Origin: an uncultured Lachnospiraceae bacterium
GTDB lineage: Bacteria > Bacillota > Clostridia > Lachnospirales > Lachnospiraceae
Length of the DNA stretch: 5,782 nt
Assembly (NCBI GenBank): GCA_902767235.1
Contig: CACXGR010000232.1
Coordinates: forward strand, 1-5,782
Reading direction: 5' to 3'
The notes under the pieces are model-generated. The model worked only from the letters and a program-made list of their open reading frames with translations, was not told the DNA's origin and made no database searches. A program made the position numbers and the translations under genes. This document shows positions 1-5,288 of the stretch, piece after piece (positions within the stretch are counted from its first letter, which is position 1; the number at the start of each line of letters is the position of its first letter).

Positions 1-1
1 C

Positions 2-733
2 GCGATGTTCATCGACCACGCGACGCTGTCTTTTCTGGAGGTGGCCCGAAACGAAGAGGGTGTCAGGATCATGAACACGTTTGCGGCCGGCAAGGCGCTG
101 GACGAGATCGGAAGGGGCATCGGAAGACTCGCCTTTCCCGTGTTCTGTTTCATGATCGTGGAGGGATTCTTCCATACGCGCGACCGCTGGAGATACCTGA
201 TCCGTCTTTTGATCTGTGCCGCCGTCTCACAGCTGCCGTTTTGTCTTCTGGTCTTTCCGGAATCGACAAAGCCGCACGCGGACACCATCTTTACACTGAC
301 GATCGGATATGTGCTGATCTGGTGCATCGATACGCTCAGGCGCAAGCTGGTCGGAGACGGGAAGCTGATCGGAGAGGAGAAGATGACGGCGCTAAGGGCA
401 GCGCGGCTGGCCGTCCTGGCGCTCCTTGGCGGCGGGCTGACCTATGCCGCCTGCATGCTGGCATTGTGGAGAGGGTGCGACTACAGGTACGGAGGCGTGA
501 TCTGCATCCTGATCCTGTATCTTTTCTATGACGCCCGGGAGTGGGCGCTGACGCTGGCATGGCTCTGGCTGTCGTATTATAATCACAATGAGATTCTGGC
601 GATCACGGGATTTGCGCTCATCTGGTGCTATAATGGGAAGAGAGGCAGACAGAAAAAATATTTCTTCTACCTGTTCTACCCAGGGCATTTGCTGCTGTTG
701 TATCTGATCCGCAAAGCCATATGGGGGATCTGA
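2..733 (+). CDS. TraX family membrane protein, 5'-truncated by the window edge
   Basis: The reading frame is already open at the left edge. The first ATG (base 5) falls inside the conserved 'M-x-IDH' motif that normally ends the first membrane segment of TraX proteins, so the true start is upstream. Numbering from that Met, visible signatures are FIDH (2-5), the motif 'GRLAFPVFCFMIVEGFFHT' (40-58), an 'IFTLTIG' block (95-101) and a C-terminal 'YLFYPGHLLLLY' (222-233). About seven to eight hydrophobic segments span the rest, so it is a polytopic inner-membrane protein. The family is named after TraX of the F plasmid, which N-acetylates pilin. Chromosomal homologues are common in Firmicutes without conjugation genes, and their substrate is unknown; nothing here suggests a conjugative element. 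The stop is TGA at 731-733, and the next gene begins 64 bases later on the same strand. The family call is firm; an acetyltransferase role is only inferred. Confidence 0.87.
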   Translation, partial: AMFIDHATLSFLEVARNEEGVRIMNTFAAGKALDEIGRGIGRLAFPVFCFMIVEGFFHTRDRWRYLIRLLICAAVSQLPFCLLVFPESTKPHADTIFTLTIGYVLIWCIDTLRRKLVGDGKLIGEEKMTALRAARLAVLALLGGGLTYAACMLALWRGCDYRYGGVICILILYLFYDAREWALTLAWLWLSYYNHNEILAITGFALIWCYNGKRGRQKKYFFYLFYPGHLLLLYLIRKAIWGI

Positions 734-785
734 CAGACAAAAGATGAAACGGACCGGGCGAGGTTTTCAGATCCGGATACTGGAA

Positions 786-792
786 GGGAGGA
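786..792 (+). promoter_or_regulatory. Ribosome binding site that fixes the start of the MBL/beta-CASP gene
   Basis: GGGAGGA ends five bases before the ATG at 798. The alternative in-frame ATG at 744 is preceded only by 'gacagacaaaag', with no comparable Shine-Dalgarno sequence. Together with the protein alignment, this supports the shorter 534-residue product. Confidence 0.85.
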
Positions 793-797
793 AGAGC

Positions 798-2402
798 ATG
801 GAACTGATGTTTATAGGAGCGGCGCATGAGGTGACGGGAAGCTGCCATTACCTGCAGGTGGGAAAGAAGAGATTTCTCGTGGACTGCGGCATGGAGCAGG
901 GAAAGGACCTCTTTGAGAACGCGGAGCTTCCGGTATCTCCTTCCGAGATCGACTATGTGTTCCTCACCCACGCGCACATCGATCATTCCGGTATGCTGCC
1001 CAAGCTCTATCACGACGGATTCAGAGGACAGATCATCTCTACGCCGGCGACGGCCAGGCTCTGTGATATCATGCTCCGCGACTCGGCCCACATCCAGTCC
1101 ATGGAGGCGCAGTGGCGCAACAAGAAGGCGAAGAGAAAGGTCGACGGAGAGATGTACGAGCCGATCTACACCATGGAGGATGCCCTGGAGGCCATAAAGC
1201 TGTTCGTAGAGTATCCTTATGACAAAATATTCTCTGTCAGCGACGGGATCCGCTTCCGCTTTACGGACATCGGGCATCTCCTGGGCTCGGCCAGCATAGA
1301 GCTCTGGCTGGAGGAGGGCAGCACACAGAAAAAGATCGTCTTTTCCGGCGACATCGGAAACAAGAGCCAGCCGCTCCTCAGGGACCCCGAATATACAGAT
1401 GAGGCTGACTACGTGGTGATGGAATCCACATACGGCGACAGACTCCACGAAATAGATGAGACAGATGTGATCCATGAATTTGCCTCCGTCATACAGGAGA
1501 CATTCCGCAGAGGCGGCAATGTGGTGATCCCGGCCTTTGCGGTGGGAAGAACGCAGGTCCTTCTCTATCACATCAGACAGATCAAAGAGAAGAATCTGGT
1601 GCCGGACTTCCCGAATTTCCCGGTCTATGTGGACAGCCCGCTGGCAGTGGAGGCGACGGAAGTCTTCTATAAGTGCGGGCGGGACTGCTACGATGAGGAA
1701 GCCCAGAAGCTGTTGGACAAGGGGATCAATCCCATTTCCTTCCCCAATCTGCACCTGTCCGTGACCACGGAGGATTCCAAGGCGATCAACGACATTGCAG
1801 AGCCCAAAGTGATCATCAGCGCCTCGGGCATGTGCGATGCCGGACGTATCAAGCATCATCTCAAATATAACCTCTGGCGCGCGGATTCCACGATCCTGAT
1901 CGTGGGATTTCAGGCCATGGGATCTCCGGGAAGAAAGATTTTGGACGGCGCCAAGGAGATCAAGCTCTTTGGAGAAGATGTGGCTGTCAGAGCCAGGATC
2001 GCTCAGCTCCCGGGACTGTCGGGACATGCGGACAGGCTGGGACTTCTGGAGTGGATCGAGGCATTCAAAAAGAAGCCCCGCATGATATTTGTCGTGCACG
2101 GCGAAGACAAGGTGACAGATGGATTCGTGAAGACGCTGCAGGATGACTGCGGCCTGCGGGCGGAAGCACCTTACAGCGGAACGAGATATGATCTCGCGGC
2201 AGGAAAGTTCATCAAAGTGACTACGGGCATACCGATCGCCAAGAGCAGCCAAGGACAGATGGTGTCGGATTCCTTCACCAGACTGAAGACCGCCGGGCGC
2301 CGGATCGAGGACTTCATCAATACCTGCCAGGGCTACCCGAACAAGGATCTGGACCGCTTCTCCAAGGAACTGGAGGCGCTGATCGAGAAATACCGCAGAT
2401 AG
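798..2402 (+). CDS. Beta-CASP metallo-beta-lactamase-fold hydrolase (CPSF/YSH1-like RNase family)
   Basis: This 534-residue protein belongs to the family of predicted RNA-processing exonucleases (COG1236 type). Counting from the ATG at 798, the MBL zinc ligands are intact: HAHIDH (H58, H60, D62, H63), H160 in 'DIGHLLGSA' and D185 in 'FSGDIG'. The beta-CASP motifs are also present: A at E209 ('ESTYGDR'), B at H410 ('SGHAD') and C at H434 ('VVHGE'). The spacing of D185, E209, H410 and H434 matches that of the catalytic residues of eukaryotic CPSF-73. An active two-zinc nuclease is therefore expected, cytoplasmic and acting on RNA. There is no extra N-terminal KH-type domain, and the C-terminus is a short charged helical tail. 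An in-frame ATG at 744 would add 18 residues, but the ATG at 798 has a strong GGAGG (787-791) six bases upstream and begins exactly at the family's usual 'MxLxFxGAAxEVTGS'. The true RNA substrate is unknown; homologues are often labelled simply MBL fold hydrolase. Confidence 0.93.
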   Translation: MELMFIGAAHEVTGSCHYLQVGKKRFLVDCGMEQGKDLFENAELPVSPSEIDYVFLTHAHIDHSGMLPKLYHDGFRGQIISTPATARLCDIMLRDSAHIQSMEAQWRNKKAKRKVDGEMYEPIYTMEDALEAIKLFVEYPYDKIFSVSDGIRFRFTDIGHLLGSASIELWLEEGSTQKKIVFSGDIGNKSQPLLRDPEYTDEADYVVMESTYGDRLHEIDETDVIHEFASVIQETFRRGGNVVIPAFAVGRTQVLLYHIRQIKEKNLVPDFPNFPVYVDSPLAVEATEVFYKCGRDCYDEEAQKLLDKGINPISFPNLHLSVTTEDSKAINDIAEPKVIISASGMCDAGRIKHHLKYNLWRADSTILIVGFQAMGSPGRKILDGAKEIKLFGEDVAVRARIAQLPGLSGHADRLGLLEWIEAFKKKPRMIFVVHGEDKVTDGFVKTLQDDCGLRAEAPYSGTRYDLAAGKFIKVTTGIPIAKSSQGQMVSDSFTRLKTAGRRIEDFINTCQGYPNKDLDRFSKELEALIEKYRR

Positions 2403-2454
2403 TGTTGTATATTTTACCGCAGTTTGCGCGGCGGATAAGAGAAAAGAGGCAGAT

Positions 2455-2946
2455 ATGAATCTAATCGCAGCAGTGGACAATAATTGGGCGATCGGCTACA
2501 AGGGACAGCTTCTTGTCAGGATCCCGGCCGACCACAGGATGTTCCGGCAGGAGACCCTGGACAAGGTGATCGTCTACGGCAGAAAGACGCTGGAGACCTT
2601 CCCGCTGGCCCAGCCCCTGGACAGAAGAGTCAATATCGTCCTGTCCTCAAACCCGGACTACAAAGTCAGAAATGCGACGGTGGTCCACAGCATTGACGAG
2701 CTTCTCGCGGAACTGGAGAAGTATCCGTCTGAGGACATCTATATCATCGGCGGCGAGAGTGTCTACCGGCAGATGCTGCCTTACTGCGACACCGCCCATA
2801 TCACGAAGGTCGATTACAGCTATCACGCGGACGCCTTTTTCCCGAACCTGGACGAGGATCCGGACTGGGAGATCACGGCAGACAGTGACGAGCAGACCTA
2901 TTTTGATATAGCGTATACATTTTTGAGATACGAGAGGAAGAGATAA
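2455..2946 (+). CDS. folA: Dihydrofolate reductase
   Basis: The enzyme reduces 7,8-dihydrofolate to tetrahydrofolate with NADPH in the cytoplasm, supplying one-carbon carriers and recycling dihydrofolate made by ThyA-type thymidylate synthase. At 163 residues it is the usual length. Visible signatures are the N-terminal 'MNLIAAVDNNWAIG', the catalytic acid D26 in 'RIPAD' (E. coli D27), the NADPH-binding 'GRKTLE' (42-47), R58 before 'VNIVLSS' (equivalent to E. coli R57, which holds the folate glutamate), 'IIGGESVY' (97-104) and T117 with 'ADAFFP' near the C-terminus. The active-site Trp of E. coli (W22) is replaced by Val21. It starts 52 bases after the upstream gene, with a modest GAGG (2446-2449) five bases before the ATG. 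An AT-rich 'TATATT' at 2408-2413 could be a weak -10, but I see no matching -35. The stop overlaps the next start as TAATG, which indicates translational coupling. No thymidylate synthase gene is in view. Confidence 0.95.
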   Translation: MNLIAAVDNNWAIGYKGQLLVRIPADHRMFRQETLDKVIVYGRKTLETFPLAQPLDRRVNIVLSSNPDYKVRNATVVHSIDELLAELEKYPSEDIYIIGGESVYRQMLPYCDTAHITKVDYSYHADAFFPNLDEDPDWEITADSDEQTYFDIAYTFLRYERKR

Positions 2947-4346
2947 TGGCAGAGCAATATGATGTGATCATTGTGGGGGCAGGCCCGGGCGGCATTTTCT
3001 GCGCCTATGAGCTCAAGGAAAAGAATCCGCAGATCAGGGTCCTGCTGCTGGAAAAGGGGCATTCCATTGAGAGAAGGCACTGCCCCAAGAGAAAGACCAA
3101 GAAGTGCAATAACTGCAAGCCCTGCGCGATCACGACGGGCTTTGCCGGTGCGGGCGCGTTTTCGGACGGCAAGCTGTCCCTCTCCCCGGATGTGGGCGGG
3201 ACCCTGCCGGACATCCTTGGCTATGAGAAAGCCAGGGAACTCATCGAAAGGTCCGACGGCGTCTACCTGAAGTTCGGCGCGGACACAAATGTGTACGGCG
3301 TGGGCAAGGAGAAGGAGATCCGGGAGATCCGCGCCAAAGCGATCGGCGCAAATCTCAAGCTGGTGGAATGTCCCATCCGCCATCTGGGCACGGAAAAAGG
3401 ATATGAGATCTATCAAAAGCTCCAGAAGCACCTCGAGGAGGTGGGCGTCGAAATGCGCTTTGACGATCCTGTCAGGCAGATCCTCATAGAGGACGGCCGC
3501 GCGGTCGGCGTGCAGACAGAGAAAGACGAGGAATTCTATGCCCCGCGGATCGTTGTGGCTGTGGGCCGGGACGGCGCGGACTGGCTCAGCGGCCAGTGCG
3601 AGAAGCTGGGCATTGACTCCCGTGCCGGCACGGTCGACATAGGCGTTCGTGTGGAAGTGCGGGATGAGATCATGCAGTTCCTCAACGAGAACCTCTATGA
3701 GGCCAAGCTGATCTACTACACGCCCACCTTTGACGACAAGGTGCGCACCTTCTGCACCAATCCCTCGGGAGAAGTGGCGACGGAGTATTACGACGACAAT
3801 CTGGCGGTGGTCAACGGCCACGCATACAAGAGTCAGAAGTATAAGACGAACAACACGAACTTTGCGCTGCTCGTCTCCAAGAATTTTACCAAGCCCTTCC
3901 GGACGCCCATCGAATACGGCAAGAAGATCGCCCAGCTCTCCAACATGCTCTGCGGGAACCGCATCATGGTGCAGACTTTCGGCGACTTCAGAAGAGGGCG
4001 CAGATCGACGGAAGACCGCATGTGCCGCAACAACCTGATCCCGACGCTCAAGGACGCCGTGCCCGGCGACCTCTCGCTGGTCCTGCCCCACAGGATCATG
4101 GTGGACCTGGAGGAGATGATCTTCGCGCTCGATAAGGTGACGCCCGGCATCGCCTCGGACGAGACGCTCCTTTACGGTGTCGAAGTAAAATTCTATTCCA
4201 ACAGAGTCGTCGTCAACAATGAGTTCGAGACGAGCGTCAAGGGACTCTATGCCATCGGAGACGGCGCCGGCATCACCCGCGGCCTGCAGCAGGCGTCGGC
4301 GAACGGCCTGTACGTGGCGGACTGCATATTGCAGAAGGGCGAGTAA
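2946..4346 (+). CDS. NAD(P)/FAD-dependent oxidoreductase of the COG2509 type
   Basis: This 466-residue cytoplasmic flavoprotein begins with a Rossmann dinucleotide-binding motif, 'DVIIVGAGPGGIFCAYEL' (GAGPGG at 11-16), followed by an acidic strand end 'LLLEKG' (33-38). A Cys cluster follows: C46, C54, C57 and C60 (C-x7-C-x2-C-x2-C). Next comes 'GFAGAGAFSDGKLSLS' (65-80), the strongest signature of the family, and a second FAD-contact segment, 'YAIGDGAGITRGLQQA' (435-450), near the C-terminus. Homologues are annotated as uncharacterised FAD-dependent dehydrogenases; their electron donor and acceptor are not established. There is no membrane segment or signal peptide. The ATG overlaps the folA stop by one base, and the purine-rich GAGAGGAAGA (2931-2940) inside the end of folA serves as its ribosome binding site. 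The two proteins are therefore co-translated, which hints at but does not prove a link to folate or redox metabolism. Family assignment is confident; the reaction is unknown. Confidence 0.92.
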   Translation: MAEQYDVIIVGAGPGGIFCAYELKEKNPQIRVLLLEKGHSIERRHCPKRKTKKCNNCKPCAITTGFAGAGAFSDGKLSLSPDVGGTLPDILGYEKARELIERSDGVYLKFGADTNVYGVGKEKEIREIRAKAIGANLKLVECPIRHLGTEKGYEIYQKLQKHLEEVGVEMRFDDPVRQILIEDGRAVGVQTEKDEEFYAPRIVVAVGRDGADWLSGQCEKLGIDSRAGTVDIGVRVEVRDEIMQFLNENLYEAKLIYYTPTFDDKVRTFCTNPSGEVATEYYDDNLAVVNGHAYKSQKYKTNNTNFALLVSKNFTKPFRTPIEYGKKIAQLSNMLCGNRIMVQTFGDFRRGRRSTEDRMCRNNLIPTLKDAVPGDLSLVLPHRIMVDLEEMIFALDKVTPGIASDETLLYGVEVKFYSNRVVVNNEFETSVKGLYAIGDGAGITRGLQQASANGLYVADCILQKGE

Positions 4347-4357
4347 CCAAGAGAAAC

Positions 4358-4379
4358 GGGCGGGAAAGGGATCCCGCTT
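4358..4379 (+). other. Possible intercistronic RNA hairpin
   Basis: A perfect six-base-pair G+C-rich stem, GCGGGA (4360-4365) with TCCCGC (4372-4377), encloses a six-base loop. Two G-U pairs can extend it outward. It lies in the 60-base gap between the FAD oxidoreductase stop and the lipoprotein start. No T-tract follows ('ttaccgatt'), so it is not a canonical intrinsic terminator. A role in mRNA stability or partial attenuation is possible but unproven. Confidence 0.4.
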
Positions 4380-4406
4380 ACCGATTACGGAAAGGACATC
4401 GTAACA

Positions 4407-5093
4407 ATGTCAAAATACAGAAAAAGGACAGCGCTGCTGGTCCTTCTCCTTATTTGCGCCCTCTTTGCGTCCGGCTGCGGAAGACGGCTGGTGATGACCA
4501 GAGGCTATAAGGAGGATGAACTGTTCCGCGTCGGCAACACGCAGTGCAGGCTGCCGGAGTACAATGTATTTCTGCTCAATCTTCAGAAACAATGTGAGCG
4601 GACCTTCGGGCACGACGTGTGGGAGGGCCCGAAAGGCGCGGAACTGAAGGAGGCGGTCTTCCAGAGAGCGCTGTCTGAGGTCTCGCGGCTCAAAGTCATG
4701 CTGCTCCTCGCCGTTCAGGACAATATCATGCTGACCGATGCGGAGGAGAACGTCGCAGATGAAGCGGAGATGGAGTATTACGAGAGCATCTCCGAGGCCG
4801 AGAGAGAATATCTGGGGATCAGCGAGGAGGCCCTGCGCGTCCTGTTTGTGCAATATGCCCTGGCACAGAAAGTATACAACAGCGCGGGCACTTCCTTCGA
4901 AGAGCGATATGACAGCTTCTGCACCACGCTGGACTACGATCTCAACGAGCCGCTTTGGAATACGGTGAAGCTGGCTGAGATCGAGGACCTGGCGGACACG
5001 CCGGGCTTTACGGATGTATATACCAAATATTTCGGGTCGGCTTCTCTGGGCGCGCAAGAGCCGGAGGAAGAGGCGGAGACGACCGTGAAGTAA
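4407..5093 (+). CDS. Lipoprotein resembling the N-terminal chaperone domain of SurA/PrsA foldases
   Basis: The 228-residue product starts with a type II signal peptide: basic 'MSKYRKR', a hydrophobic core (8-20) and lipobox 'FASGC' with the lipidated Cys at position 24. It should be anchored on the outer face of the cytoplasmic membrane. After a short linker, 'ELFRVGNTQCRLPEYNVFLLNL' (39-60) and 'FGHDVW' (67-72) resemble the opening of the SurA-N/PrsA chaperone domain. Long charged helices follow, including 'LLLAVQDNIMLTDAEE' (99-114) and 'LRVLFVQYALAQKVY' (143-157). The end, 'FTDVYTKYF' (201-209), and an acidic tail are what I expect of clostridial PrsA-like lipoproteins. No parvulin prolyl isomerase domain fits in the remaining length, so any role would be holding or chaperoning secreted proteins. 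The ATG has GGAAAGGA (4389-4396) ten bases upstream. Lipoprotein status is strong; the foldase relationship is an inference from weak similarity. Confidence 0.85.
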   Translation: MSKYRKRTALLVLLLICALFASGCGRRLVMTRGYKEDELFRVGNTQCRLPEYNVFLLNLQKQCERTFGHDVWEGPKGAELKEAVFQRALSEVSRLKVMLLLAVQDNIMLTDAEENVADEAEMEYYESISEAEREYLGISEEALRVLFVQYALAQKVYNSAGTSFEERYDSFCTTLDYDLNEPLWNTVKLAEIEDLADTPGFTDVYTKYFGSASLGAQEPEEEAETTVK

Positions 5094-5110
5094 ATGGAAA
5101 AATTATAAAC

Positions 5111-5122
5111 ATTTTCGAAAAT
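5111..5122. repeat. Perfect 12-base palindrome next to CIRCE
   Basis: ATTTTCGAAAAT is its own reverse complement. It sits two bases before the left arm of CIRCE, within AT-rich DNA upstream of the htpG promoter. It has no loop, so a DNA-level role (operator or UP-element-like DNA) would be more likely than an RNA hairpin. I do not recognise it as a known operator, and AT-rich DNA can yield such palindromes by chance. Confidence 0.5.
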
Positions 5123-5124
5123 TG

Positions 5125-5151
5125 TTAGCACTCATGCCAAATGAGTGCTAA
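5125..5151. promoter_or_regulatory. CIRCE operator (HrcA binding site)
   Basis: The two arms TTAGCACTC (5125-5133) and GAGTGCTAA (5143-5151) are perfect inverted repeats separated by exactly nine bases. This is the full consensus TTAGCACTC-N9-GAGTGCTAA with no mismatch. HrcA bound to CIRCE represses heat-shock genes, classically groESL and the hrcA-dnaK operon, and GroEL availability tunes HrcA activity. Here the site stands 137 bases before the htpG start and 31 bases after the lipoprotein stop, so the downstream target is htpG. HrcA itself is not encoded in the window. Confidence 0.97.
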
Positions 5152-5157
5152 TTTTTG

Positions 5158-5186
5158 TTGACTTTTTCCTTCACTGAGACTAAACT
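5158..5186 (+). promoter_or_regulatory. Sigma-A-type promoter of htpG
   Basis: The -35 is TTGACT (5158-5163, five of six matches to TTGACA) and the -10 is TAAACT (5181-5186, four of six matches to TATAAT), with ideal 17-base spacing. AT-rich DNA lies upstream. Transcription would begin near 5193, giving a leader of about 96 bases. CIRCE ends six bases before the -35. A second candidate -10, TATAAA at 5104-5109, lies before CIRCE but has no recognisable -35 at the right distance. Confidence 0.7.
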
Positions 5187-5208
5187 CTTCGGTAGGCATA
5201 AGAGAGAA

Positions 5209-5236
5209 TGCAGTGAGTTTCGAGTGGGCTCCTGCA
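5209..5236 (+). other. Hairpin in the htpG leader
   Basis: TGCAG-t-GAG (5209-5217) can pair with CTCCTGCA (5229-5236), giving eight base pairs with one bulged T around an 11-base loop. It would lie in the 5' leader if transcription starts near 5193, and it stays clear of the ribosome binding site at 5274-5280. No T-tract follows. It could affect mRNA stability, but no riboswitch or known thermosensor class is recognisable. Confidence 0.35.
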
Positions 5237-5273
5237 CATGAATATGTTAATAGATCATAGATTTTACATGCAT

Positions 5274-5280
5274 AAAGGAG
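5274..5280 (+). promoter_or_regulatory. Strong ribosome binding site of htpG
   Basis: AAAGGAG is followed by eight bases and then the ATG at 5289. This near-ideal Shine-Dalgarno spacing fits a highly translated chaperone and fixes the start codon. The surrounding 5' leader (5237-5288) is AT-rich and looks unstructured. Confidence 0.9.
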
Positions 5281-5288
5281 AAATAGAA

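Noticed and set aside
768..782. Small palindrome ATCCGGAT (771-778) flanked by CAG/CTG before the beta-CASP gene.
   Set aside because: It is short, with an unpaired base in the flanks and no T-tract; not convincing as a terminator or operator.
744..797. An 18-residue N-terminal extension of the beta-CASP protein from an upstream ATG.
   Set aside because: The ATG at 744 has no good ribosome binding site, whereas the ATG at 798 has GGAGG at ideal distance and begins where family members begin.
2403..2454. Possible promoter (TATATT at 2408) and a weak CCGC/GCGG hairpin before folA.
   Set aside because: No -35 stands at the proper distance and the stem has only four pairs, so neither is reliable; folA can be read from the upstream operon.
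618..2480. A 620-codon open frame on the minus strand, opposite the beta-CASP gene.
   Set aside because: It is in exact codon register with the + strand gene. An in-register antisense stop needs a sense codon TTA, CTA or TCA, which are rare in this G/C-ending codon usage. The translation shows no recognisable domain, and the + strand gene has all its catalytic motifs.
2898..4091. A 397-codon open frame on the minus strand, opposite the FAD oxidoreductase.
   Set aside because: It is again in codon register with a well-supported + strand gene, so it is explained by the rarity of TTA, CTA and TCA codons. Its product matches no family I recognise.
4410..5057. A 215-codon open frame on the minus strand, opposite the lipoprotein gene.
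   Set aside because: It has the same codon-register effect. The + strand frame has a signal peptide, lipobox and ribosome binding site.
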